Below are positions 1 through 5,962 of a stretch of DNA of 10,004 nucleotides, piece by piece. The stretch spans positions 1 through 10,004 of the forward strand of contig CALEMZ010000005.1 in assembly GCA_937910975.1 (NCBI GenBank). Reading direction: 5' to 3'. Numbering within the stretch: position 1 is the first letter of the stretch; every line of letters begins with the position of its first letter. Made by a program: the position numbers and the translations under genes. The stretch comes from an uncultured Pseudorhodobacter sp. Its GTDB lineage: Bacteria > Pseudomonadota > Alphaproteobacteria > Rhodobacterales > Rhodobacteraceae. The notes beneath the pieces are model-generated. The model did not search any database. It was not told where the DNA came from and worked only from the letters and a program-made list of their open reading frames with translations.

Positions 1-230
1 TGGATCGCCGCCTCCAGGCGCAGGGTGGCACCCGGGGGCTGGCTAACGCTGATCTTGCGCGCCGACCGGCTTGGCGATGGCTTGGCGGGCTTGGGCGCAG
101 GAATGGCGGCGGGAATGGGCTCAATTTCCATCCAGCCTTTCGCGGCGCGTGAGGGGCGGGCCGCGGGGCGCGTAGTGATCCGCGCGCGCAAGGGTGGGCG
201 GGCCGCCTTGCGCTTGCTTACACCGTTCAT
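1..230 (-). CDS. Possible N-terminal part of an unidentified Pro/Ala/Arg-rich protein, cut by the left edge
   Basis: On the minus strand an ATG at 230-228 opens a frame that stays open to the left edge (about 76 residues). The third codon positions are mostly G or C, as in the confirmed genes here. The predicted N-terminus is very basic (it begins MNGVSKRKAARPP) and is followed by a Pro/Ala linker-like stretch near residues 35-55 and then SVSQPPGATLRLEAAI. I recognise no domain. No good ribosome binding site precedes this ATG, so the true start may lie upstream. A second minus-strand frame covering 121-303 also has GC-rich third positions and encodes a hydrophobic segment (LGLWGMVVVVAGMLIA), so the two frames compete, or one gene is broken by a frameshift. 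Real coding is likely somewhere here, but the exact gene model is uncertain. Confidence 0.35.
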   Translation of the reverse strand, partial: MNGVSKRKAARPPLRARITTRPAARPSRAAKGWMEIEPIPAAIPAPKPAKPSPSRSARKISVSQPPGATLRLEAAI

Positions 231-477
231 TCTGCATTCGGGCGATAAGCATCCCGGCGACCACAACCACCATTCCCCACAAGCCGAGGTGGTGTTTCGC
301 CACGGGGCGGGCCTGAGCGCATTGTTTGAATGAGCTTTTCGACGGCGCCTGAAAACTTGTCTCAGGATTTTAGATTAGCTTTAGGCAATGACTAGCCGAG
401 GCCGTTCGGTTTTTGGTGACAAGACCCAGAAGTTGTGGTGCACTGGTGTTACGTAAACCGAATACAGGAGGATACGA
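231..477. other. Region before ydcH with no confident gene
   Basis: Apart from the competing minus-strand frame with a membrane-like segment (121-303), nothing here looks like a gene. The promoter of the downstream YdcH gene must lie in about 340-465. This part is more AT-rich than its surroundings, but I could not pick -35 and -10 boxes that I would defend. Confidence 0.4.
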
Positions 478-642
478 ATGACTATCGCTTCGCACCTGCA
501 GGAACTTCGCCGCAAGCATAAAAACCTGTCATCCATGGTTGAAAAAGCTCAGCATAGTCCCGGGTCCGACCACCTCAAGGTTGCAGATCTCAAGAAACAG
601 AAGCTAAGGCTGAAAGAAGAAATTACGCGCCTGGCCCAATAG
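478..642 (+). CDS. YdcH family (DUF465) small protein
   Basis: A 54-residue protein starting MTIASHLQELRRKHKNLS and ending with an amphipathic, charged helix (LKKQKLRLKEEITRLAQ). This length and layout, with an N-terminal helix, a short turn containing H and PGSD, then a Lys/Glu/Leu-rich C-terminal helix ending near an Ile-x-x-Leu, fit the YdcH/DUF465 family. Its members are small, probably helical-hairpin proteins that are widespread in proteobacteria and have no established biochemical role. The start is well supported: AGGAGG at 466-471 lies six bases before the ATG. The last 20 bp overlap the end of the convergent DMT exporter gene. No partner gene of obvious function is adjacent. Confidence 0.85.
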   Translation: MTIASHLQELRRKHKNLSSMVEKAQHSPGSDHLKVADLKKQKLRLKEEITRLAQ

Positions 643-1507
643 GCGGGCGCCCGGCGCTAGCGCGAGCCGCCAGCGCCGCACCTGCCGCGATCAGAACAGT
701 GGCCAAGACCAGGCTCAACGTCGGCTCGGCAATGCCCGCAGCGACAAGCACGAGCGTGGACAGCAACGGCGCAGCATAGGAGGCGACACCCAATAGTTGG
801 ATGTCGCCTTTTTTCATGCCGATATCCCAGGTAAAAAACGCCAGCCCGACCGGGCCAAGGCCAAGCGCCAGAACTGCGGCCCAGCCAAGCGTACCGCCAG
901 GCCACTGGGTTTGCTCCAGCGCGAGATGCGCGATGAAAGAGAGCGCGGCGGTGGCGAGGCAATAAACCGTCACGCTTTCGCTTGGCACGGCCCCAAGACG
1001 GCGGGAGAGGACGGAATAGCTGGCCCAAGTCACTGCGCAGAGAAAGGCCAGAAACAGGGCCAGAGGGCGGGTGCCGCCTGTGCCGGAATTGGCGGTGACC
1101 ACGATCAGCCCCGCGCCAGCCAACGCAATGAACGCCCCGATTACATGGCCTTTGCGCAGCCTTTCGCCCGGCAGGAGGCCTGACAGCAGGACGATGAACA
1201 GCGGCCAGAGATAGGCAATAAGCCCGGTGGCCGCACTCGGGCCAAGCCGGAAGGCGGTGAAATACAGGAAGTGATAGCCAAAAAGCCCTGCTGTGCCAAA
1301 AGCATAGACCTTCCATGACACGGATTTAAGCGAGGCGAGGCCTGGGCCATGCGCTGTCCATACCAGCCCGATGGCGCCACCGATGGCAAAGCATATCGCG
1401 CTGAGCTGGAAAGGCGGGACGGGCGCGGAGCCGATGGTGAGCAGCGCCAGAAGCGCCCACATCAGAACCGCGGTGAAGCCGATAAGGGTGGCGCGGTTGC
1501 GGGTCAT
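623..1507 (-). CDS. DMT-family (EamA) transporter, YddG-like exporter
   Basis: A 294-residue, very hydrophobic protein with about ten predicted membrane helices arranged as two EamA repeats (roughly residues 5-137 and 148-285), the usual size and plan of drug/metabolite transporter superfamily exporters. The N-terminus MTRNRATLIGFTAVLMWALL resembles the start of the aromatic amino acid exporter YddG. The first repeat carries AYLWPLF (residues 98-104) and the second SYAAPLLSTL (243-252), the paired helix-4-type motifs of this fold. It would act in the inner membrane and probably exports small metabolites or amino acids; the substrate cannot be read from sequence. An AAAGG lies about seven bases upstream of the ATG. 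The gene ends inside the convergent ydcH gene. A copy of a short extragenic repeat (1541-1560) and the phbB terminator lie just upstream of it. Confidence 0.85.
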   Translation of the reverse strand: MTRNRATLIGFTAVLMWALLALLTIGSAPVPPFQLSAICFAIGGAIGLVWTAHGPGLASLKSVSWKVYAFGTAGLFGYHFLYFTAFRLGPSAATGLIAYLWPLFIVLLSGLLPGERLRKGHVIGAFIALAGAGLIVVTANSGTGGTRPLALFLAFLCAVTWASYSVLSRRLGAVPSESVTVYCLATAALSFIAHLALEQTQWPGGTLGWAAVLALGLGPVGLAFFTWDIGMKKGDIQLLGVASYAAPLLSTLVLVAAGIAEPTLSLVLATVLIAAGAALAARASAGRPPIGPGA

Positions 1508-1540
1508 TTGTGGGCCTTTGCGGCGTGGAAAGCTGGGTTT

Positions 1541-1560
1541 GAGTATTTATACAAAGATGA
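1541..1560 (+). repeat. Short extragenic repeat, copy 1
   Basis: GAGTATTTATACAAAGATGA lies between the start of the DMT exporter gene and the phbB terminator. A related 20-mer (16 of 20 bases identical) occurs in reverse orientation at 5328-5347. Six-base complementary arms CGGCGT (1521-1526) and ACGCCG (1560-1565) flank this copy, so it could sit in a large hairpin loop. From memory, sequences of this type recur between genes in Rhodobacteraceae genomes, but I cannot check that here. Confidence 0.55.
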
Positions 1561-1570
1561 CGCCGCAAGC

Positions 1571-1603
1571 AAAAAAGGGGCCAGCGTGGTGCCAGCCCCT
1601 TTT
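1571..1603 (-). terminator. Rho-independent terminator of the phbAB transcript
   Basis: AAAAGGGGC (1573-1581) and GCCCCTTTT (1595-1603) form a perfect 9-bp stem with a 13-nt loop. Read on the minus strand the stem runs straight into six T residues (1576-1571). It begins 20 bp after the phbB stop codon. In the plus direction the T run is only four long and no plus-strand gene ends here, so it most likely serves phbB. Confidence 0.8.
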
Positions 1604-1622
1604 CCGTTAGGGTTGAAGCGGG

Positions 1623-2348
1623 TCAGACGAAGTACTGACCACCGTTGGCCGTGATCGTGGCACCAGTGATGAAGCCGGCATCGTCAGCGGCAAGGAAAAC
1701 CACGCAGCGCGCGATTTCCTCTGGCTCGCCCAGACGACCCACCGGGATTTGCGGAATGATGCGCTCGTTCAGGACTTTTTCATCAATCGCGCGCACCATT
1801 TCGGTGCCGATGTAGCCGGGGCAGATGGCGTTGACGGTGATGCCCGCGCGCGCGCCTTCTTGGGCCAGCGCCTTGGTGAAGCCCAGATCGCCCGCTTTGG
1901 ACGCGGAATAGTTAACCTGACCCGCCTGGCCTTTCTGGCCATTGATCGAGGAAATATTGATGACGCGACCGAACTTACGGTCCCGCATCCCGCCCCAGAT
2001 CGGGTGGGTCATGTTGAACAGGCCCGACAGATTGGTGTCGATCACCTCTTTCCACTGCTGTGGCGTCATCTTGTGGAACATCGCATCGCGGGTGATGCCT
2101 GCATTGTTGACCAGCACGGCAACAGGGCCAAGATCCGCCTCAACCTCTGCGATGCCTTTCGCGCAGGCATCATAATCCGCGACCGACCATTTATAGGCCT
2201 TGATGCCCGTCTCGGCGGTGAATTTGGCGGCGGCTTCGTCATTGCCGGCATAGTTTGCGGCAACGGTATAGCCCGCGTTCTTCAGTGCAATTGAAATCGC
2301 TGCGCCAATACCGCGCGACCCCCCGGTGACAAGGGCGACTTTAGGCAT
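1623..2348 (-). CDS. phbB: Acetoacetyl-CoA reductase (NADPH), PHB synthesis
   Basis: A 241-residue short-chain dehydrogenase/reductase that reduces acetoacetyl-CoA to (R)-3-hydroxybutyryl-CoA in the cytoplasm, the second step of polyhydroxybutyrate formation. Visible features are the Rossmann dinucleotide motif TGGSRGIG (residues 8-15), NNAG (81-84), the active-site set Asn106, Ser134, Tyr147 and Lys151 (YSASK, 147-151), and the NAICPG segment (173-178). Length and the C-terminal GATITANGGQYFV match PhaB/PhbB proteins rather than FabG-type reductases. The start at 2348 is favoured because GGAGG sits seven bases upstream; an in-frame extension to 2432 would translate intergenic sequence. It follows phbA on the same strand after 93 bp containing a strong hairpin, and an intrinsic terminator follows it. 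FabG (3-oxoacyl-ACP reductase) is the main alternative, but the neighbour argues for PHB. Confidence 0.93.
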   Translation of the reverse strand: MPKVALVTGGSRGIGAAISIALKNAGYTVAANYAGNDEAAAKFTAETGIKAYKWSVADYDACAKGIAEVEADLGPVAVLVNNAGITRDAMFHKMTPQQWKEVIDTNLSGLFNMTHPIWGGMRDRKFGRVINISSINGQKGQAGQVNYSASKAGDLGFTKALAQEGARAGITVNAICPGYIGTEMVRAIDEKVLNERIIPQIPVGRLGEPEEIARCVVFLAADDAGFITGATITANGGQYFV

Positions 2349-2398
2349 AAGATATCCTCCACAAGATTTACCTGAAATACTGTTATCGAAAGGAGGGC

Positions 2399-2423
2399 GT
2401 GGGCGCAATATTGTTGCGCCCAC
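2399..2423. other. Perfect 10-bp hairpin between phbA and phbB
   Basis: GTGGGCGCAA (2399-2408) and TTGCGCCCAC (2414-2423) are exact reverse complements around the loop TATTG. In the phbA-to-phbB direction it begins 18 bp past the phbA stop and is not followed by a T run, so it is not a typical terminator there. In the plus direction TTTTT follows (2425-2429), but no plus-strand gene lies upstream to be terminated. It may stabilise or partition the phbA-phbB mRNA. Confidence 0.6.
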
Positions 2424-2441
2424 ATTTTTCAACCTTCGATA

Positions 2442-3617
2442 TCAGGGGCGCTCAAGGCACATGGCCACGCCCATGCCGCCACCGATGCACAGCGTTGCAA
2501 GGCCCTTCTTGGCCCCGCGGCGCTTCATTTCAAACAGCAGCGTGTTCAGGATACGCGCGCCCGAAGCGCCGATCGGGTGGCCGATGGCGATTGCACCGCC
2601 ATTGACGTTAACCACATCCGGGTTCCAGCCCATATCCTTGTTAACGGCGCAGGCTTGGGCGGCGAAAGCTTCGTTGGCTTCAACCAGATCAAGATCAGCA
2701 GCGTTCCAACCCGCCTTAGACAAGGCTTTGCGGCTGGCGTGGATCGGACCCACGCCCATGATCGCCGGATCCAGACCAGCGGTGGAATAGGAGGCGATAC
2801 GGGCCAGCGGGGTCAGCCCGCGCTTGGCCGCTTCCGCCTCTGACATCAGCAGCACAGCAGCGGCGCCATCATTCAGGCCCGAGGCGTTTCCGGCAGTCAC
2901 AGTGCCATCCTTGGTGAAGGCCGCGCGCAGTTTCTGCATCGATTCCAACGTGGCCCCGTGGCGAATGTATTCATCGGCATCGACATTGATATCCCCCTTG
3001 CGGGTCTTGATGGTGAAGGCCACTATCTCATCCGCGAACTTTCCAGCTTTCTGCGCAGCCTCGGCCTTATTCTGGCTTGCCAAAGCAAAGGCATCCTGCA
3101 TCTCGCGGCTGATTTGCCATTTTTCGGCTACATTTTCAGCGGTTTGACCCATGTGATAGCCATTGAAGGCATCCCACAAGCCGTCGCGGATCATACAGTC
3201 AATGAACTTCACATCGCCCATTTTATGGCCAGCGCGCAGATGGGCCACGTGGGGCGACATCGACATGTTTTCCTGACCACCCGCGACCACAATCGCTGCA
3301 TCGCCCAGTTGCACGTGCTGCGCACCCAAGGCCACCGCCCGTAAGCCCGAGCCGCAAACCTGATTGATCGACCACGCGCTGCTTTCTTGCGGCAGGCCGG
3401 CGTTGATATGGGCCTGACGTGCCGGGTTCTGGCCCTGACCTGCGGTCAGTACCTGGCCGAGAATGGTTTCTTCAACCTCAGCCTTTTCGATGCCTGCGCG
3501 CGCTACCACTTCGGAGATCACGGCGGCGCCCAATTCATGGGCAGGCGTGCTGGCAAAAGCACCGTTGAAACTGCCCACGGCAGTCCGTGCTGCTGAAACG
3601 ATTACGACATTGGTCAT
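2442..3617 (-). CDS. phbA: Acetyl-CoA acetyltransferase (beta-ketothiolase)
   Basis: A 391-residue thiolase that condenses two acetyl-CoA into acetoacetyl-CoA, feeding the reductase encoded next. The catalytic residues are all present at the expected spacing: nucleophile Cys88 in the NQVCGSGLRA segment, NEAFA at 315-319, His347 in GHPIGASG, and the general base Cys377 in CIGGGMG. Length and positions agree closely with the biosynthetic PhbA type (Zoogloea ramigera numbering Cys89, His348, Cys378). The ATG at 3617 is preceded by AGGGAG about ten bases upstream; an in-frame extension to 3704 lacks family similarity. It likely forms a two-gene unit with phbB. The polymer synthase is not in this window, which is usual for bacteria that keep phaC elsewhere. 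A TGC-rich inverted repeat lies 51 bp upstream of the start. Confidence 0.95.
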   Translation of the reverse strand: MTNVVIVSAARTAVGSFNGAFASTPAHELGAAVISEVVARAGIEKAEVEETILGQVLTAGQGQNPARQAHINAGLPQESSAWSINQVCGSGLRAVALGAQHVQLGDAAIVVAGGQENMSMSPHVAHLRAGHKMGDVKFIDCMIRDGLWDAFNGYHMGQTAENVAEKWQISREMQDAFALASQNKAEAAQKAGKFADEIVAFTIKTRKGDINVDADEYIRHGATLESMQKLRAAFTKDGTVTAGNASGLNDGAAAVLLMSEAEAAKRGLTPLARIASYSTAGLDPAIMGVGPIHASRKALSKAGWNAADLDLVEANEAFAAQACAVNKDMGWNPDVVNVNGGAIAIGHPIGASGARILNTLLFEMKRRGAKKGLATLCIGGGMGVAMCLERP

Positions 3618-3667
3618 GCTTGGTCTTCTCCCTGTGCCGGAATGGGCGAAGAACAATCTCGCCGCTC

Positions 3668-3688
3668 TGCAGCATGGCCTAAGCTGCA
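3668..3688. promoter_or_regulatory. TGC-rich inverted repeat upstream of phbA (candidate regulator site)
   Basis: TGCAGC (3668-3673) and GCTGCA (3683-3688) are exact reverse complements separated by nine bases, 51-71 bp upstream of the phbA start. PhaR regulators of PHB metabolism in Paracoccus and Rhodobacter are known to bind TGC-rich palindromic sequences, so a PhaR site is possible. The spacer here is longer than I recall for PhaR, and no phaR gene is in the window. An A/T-rich stretch (3691-3710) lies just upstream and could belong to the promoter. Confidence 0.35.
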
Positions 3689-3752
3689 AGGGATAAAAAA
3701 GCAAGTTTTTCGCGGGTGCCTAACGCGGTAGAATTGACGCAGGGGAACGCTT

Positions 3753-4601
3753 TCAGCCATTTTTCGCTTTGCGGTCTTGCACCCAAGGCGGGCGGACGGT
3801 CGGCGCGCCGAAAAGATAACCTTGCATACAATCGATGCCTGCTGCCTGCAGCCACTGTGCATCTTCAAGCGTTTCCACGGATTCCGCGACCGTCAGCATA
3901 TCAAAATGCTGACCAATCGACATCAGCGCACGGGTCAGCGCTTGATTATCAGGATCGCGGTGGATGTTGCGGATGAACTGGCCGTCGATCTTGATTATGT
4001 CAAAGAAAAAGTCCCGGAAATAGCGAAAGGCCGTTTGGCCTGCCCCGAAATCATCCAGCGTAAACGAGACTCCCTGCGCTTGCAGATCATCCATGAAGGC
4101 GATCACCAGTTCCGGCACCATCATGGCAGAGCTTTCGGTGATCTCCAATATCAAGCGTGCGCCAATAGTTTTATCCGCCGAAAGACCCTTTCGCAGGATC
4201 TTCATCCAACGCGGATATCCAACGGAACGGGCCGACATATTCACCGCCAGCCGCACTTGGGGAAAGCGTGTCAGCGTTGTCAGCCCGATATCGAGGGCAA
4301 TACAGTCGATCTGTCGTCCCAATTCCTCCGTCTCAATCGCGCCAATGAAATCGCGCGCGGGGATCACCCGGCCCGACGGCTCGATCACCCGCATGAGTCC
4401 TTCATAAAAAGCTATGCGCGAAGGATCGGTCCCTACCACAACAGGCTGATAGGCCAGCCGCATCCGCTTTTCCTGAACCGCCTGGCGCACCATGGCCATG
4501 GTTTCGCTATCGCGGGCTGAAATCACCGCGGCAAGCGGGCTTTCATCACCCGGCTGCCGATCCATCCGAGATATCAGTGCCATGCGCCGCCATGCCCCCA
4601 T
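3753..4601 (-). CDS. Stand-alone EAL-domain cyclic-di-GMP phosphodiesterase
   Basis: A 282-residue protein made almost wholly of one EAL domain (about residues 35-268), which would hydrolyse c-di-GMP to pGpG in the cytoplasm. The metal- and substrate-binding set is intact: Glu67 (motif EGL instead of EAL), Asn121 (VNMSARS), Glu153 and Glu156 (EITES), Asp183-Asp184 (DDFGAG), Lys204 (IKID), Glu240 and Gln260 (QGYLFG). From Asn121 on, these spacings match those of the active enzyme RocR, so I expect activity. There is no GGDEF, PAS or receiver domain and no membrane segment; the N-terminal 35 residues are short and unremarkable. The start is uncertain: ATGs at 4601 and 4583 are both possible and neither has a clear binding site. 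It lies upstream of phbA on the same strand with a 135-bp gap, so a separate transcript is likely. Confidence 0.88.
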   Translation of the reverse strand: MGAWRRMALISRMDRQPGDESPLAAVISARDSETMAMVRQAVQEKRMRLAYQPVVVGTDPSRIAFYEGLMRVIEPSGRVIPARDFIGAIETEELGRQIDCIALDIGLTTLTRFPQVRLAVNMSARSVGYPRWMKILRKGLSADKTIGARLILEITESSAMMVPELVIAFMDDLQAQGVSFTLDDFGAGQTAFRYFRDFFFDIIKIDGQFIRNIHRDPDNQALTRALMSIGQHFDMLTVAESVETLEDAQWLQAAGIDCMQGYLFGAPTVRPPWVQDRKAKNG

Positions 4602-4728
4602 GTCTGTTTCAGGAAACGTCCCCTAATCCGCGCGACCACAATGCGGGCATTAGCGTAAAGGGCTGGTAAAAATTTGCGCTTTGTTCCAATTTTATCCAGT
4701 TCTTATGTCTCAACCAGAAAGTTGCTTT

Positions 4729-5316
4729 ATGTCGTCTGATCTCACGCACTGCACTTGGCCCGGCACCCAGCCTTTGTATATTGAGTATCACGATACCGAA
4801 TGGGGCGTGCCGGAGTGGGATAGCCGCGCCCTGTGGGAAAAGCTGATCCTTGACGGGTTTCAAGCCGGGCTATCCTGGATCACGATTCTGAAAAAGCGCG
4901 ACGCCTTTCGTGCGGCCTTTGAAGGGTTTCGCCCCGAGATCATCGCGAATTGGGGCGAGGCGGACGTGACGCGCCCTCTGGCCGATGCAGGCATCGTACG
5001 GCATCGCGGCAAGATCGAGGGCACCATCAAATCCGCCCGCGCCTATCTGAAGATTGAGGAGGGAACAGGGTTTTCCAACTGGCTCTGGGCCTATGTCGAT
5101 GGCAAGCCGCTGCAAAACAACCTGCGCAGCATGGCAGAGGTTCCGGCTTTCACACCGCTCTCCACGCAAATCTCCAAAGATCTGAAAAAGGCGGGCTTCA
5201 CCTTCTGCGGCCCCACCATCGTTTATGCTTTCATGCAGGCGACGGGCATGGTGAATGACCATATGATCGGCTGCCCCTGCCACGCGAAAGTGGCCGCCAT
5301 GGCAACCCGCCCCTAA
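4729..5316 (+). CDS. tag: DNA-3-methyladenine glycosylase I
   Basis: A 195-residue base-excision repair enzyme that removes 3-methyladenine from DNA. It aligns along its length with E. coli Tag: the zinc ligands Cys8, His21, His178 and Cys182 (NDHMIGC), base-pocket Tyr20 and Trp50, the LDGFQAGLSW helix (41-50), and RHRGKI (91-96). At the position of E. coli Glu38, which contacts the methylated base, this protein has Asp42. The ATG at 4729 gives the normal family length and has GAAAG upstream; earlier in-frame starts (ATG 4705, TTG 4681) add residues without similarity or a binding site. It is transcribed away from the EAL gene and converges on the thioredoxin gene. No second repair gene is adjacent. 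Confidence 0.93.
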   Translation: MSSDLTHCTWPGTQPLYIEYHDTEWGVPEWDSRALWEKLILDGFQAGLSWITILKKRDAFRAAFEGFRPEIIANWGEADVTRPLADAGIVRHRGKIEGTIKSARAYLKIEEGTGFSNWLWAYVDGKPLQNNLRSMAEVPAFTPLSTQISKDLKKAGFTFCGPTIVYAFMQATGMVNDHMIGCPCHAKVAAMATRP

Positions 5317-5323
5317 ACCTGCC

Positions 5324-5367
5324 GGCTTCGTCTTTGCTAAAATACTCTCGCCGAAGGCATGATTTTT
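5324..5367 (+). terminator. Possible terminator after tag
   Basis: GGCTTCG (5324-5330) can pair with CGAAGGC (5352-5358) with one mismatch, enclosing a 21-nt loop that contains the extragenic repeat. A run of five T follows at 5363-5367. The long loop and the gap before the T run make this only a moderate candidate. It lies between two convergent genes, where a terminator is expected. Confidence 0.35.
5328..5347 (-). repeat. Short extragenic repeat, copy 2
   Basis: Read on the minus strand this is GAGTATTTTAGCAAAGACGA, 16 of 20 bases identical to the copy at 1541-1560. It lies between the convergent tag and thioredoxin genes. As in the other copy, GC-rich complementary arms flank it. Confidence 0.55.
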
Positions 5368-5385
5368 CGAAGAACGGTTGGGGCC

Positions 5386-5940
5386 TCAGGGCCTGAGCAA
5401 TGCCCCCAGCACCGCGCGGGCCTCCGGGCTGTCCCATTCCGCATCCCCGGTCAGCCGCGCCACTTCGCGCCCTTCGGGGTCCAGCAGCAAGGTTACGGGC
5501 AGGCCAAAGATGGCCATCTGGCGGGCGAGGGTGGATTTCGGGTCCAGCAGCACGGGCAGGTTTTGAACGCCGATCTCATCAAAGAACCGCTTTATGGCCG
5601 GGAGCGGGTTACGCCCGGTGGCGATGGTCACCACAACCGGGCCTTCATCGCCTGACGAGGCGGCAAGCCGCGCTAAGCCCGGCATTTCCTTGCGGCAAGG
5701 CGCACACCATGTTGCCCAGAAATTCAGCACCACCCAGCGTCCGCGCCACTCATCCAGCCCGCGCTCTGCGCCCTCAAGGTCGGCCAGAAGCACCTCTGGT
5801 AATGGGGCAGGTGCTGCCAAAAACACCAGTTTGCGCATATCGCCTGCAACCACGGCCTGCGCCGCCGCCACATCGGCCTGAGCCGCATTTGCACCAAGCA
5901 CCAAGCCCGTATAAAGGATGATCAGAAGTTTCCGCAGCAT
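5386..5940 (-). CDS. Periplasmic TlpA-like thiol:disulfide oxidoreductase
   Basis: A 184-residue secreted thioredoxin-fold protein. Residues 1-22 form a signal peptide (MLRKLLIILYTGLVLGANA, cleavage probably near Ala20-Ala22). The TlpA/ResA/DsbE-like domain follows: the strand VVLNFWATWCAPC with the active-site pair Cys79-Ala-Pro-Cys82, and the cis-proline loop GLPVT with Pro148. Such proteins reduce disulfides in the periplasm, for example during cytochrome c maturation; the specific client cannot be read from sequence. A GGAGGGAAA directly before the ATG at 5940 fixes the start, so the much longer in-frame reading that runs antisense into argH is not real. The start codon is only 22 bp from that of the divergent argH. 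No cytochrome maturation genes are beside it. Confidence 0.88.
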   Translation of the reverse strand: MLRKLLIILYTGLVLGANAAQADVAAAQAVVAGDMRKLVFLAAPAPLPEVLLADLEGAERGLDEWRGRWVVLNFWATWCAPCRKEMPGLARLAASSGDEGPVVVTIATGRNPLPAIKRFFDEIGVQNLPVLLDPKSTLARQMAIFGLPVTLLLDPEGREVARLTGDAEWDSPEARAVLGALLRP

Positions 5941-5962
5941 TTTCCCTCCAAAGGGCCGACCA
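5941..5962. promoter_or_regulatory. 22-bp divergent spacer holding two back-to-back ribosome binding sites
   Basis: The whole gap between the start codons of the thioredoxin gene (minus) and argH (plus) is filled by two Shine-Dalgarno sequences: TTTCCCTCC (5941-5949), read as GGAGGGAAA on the minus strand, and AAAGGG (5950-5955) for argH. There is no room for a promoter, so each gene must be transcribed from within or beyond the other's coding region. Confidence 0.7.

Noticed and set aside
25..333. Plus-strand 102-residue frame
   Set aside because: It needs a GTG start without a binding site, has an atypical Gly/Arg/His composition, and lies antisense to frames with better coding character.
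2349..2432. In-frame extension of phbB
   Set aside because: It translates the intergenic hairpin region, while GGAGG is correctly placed for the start at 2348.
3696..3710. AAAAA-N5-TTTTT hairpin as a terminator for the EAL gene
   Set aside because: The stem is only five A-T pairs, too weak for an intrinsic terminator; more likely an A/T-rich promoter tract for phbA.
4606..4617. Small palindrome GTTTCAGGAAAC before the EAL gene
   Set aside because: Short, with a 2-bp centre and no match to an operator I know; could be chance.
4681..4728. Upstream TTG and ATG (4705) starts for tag
   Set aside because: The added residues have no counterpart in Tag and no binding site; starting at 4729 gives the normal length.
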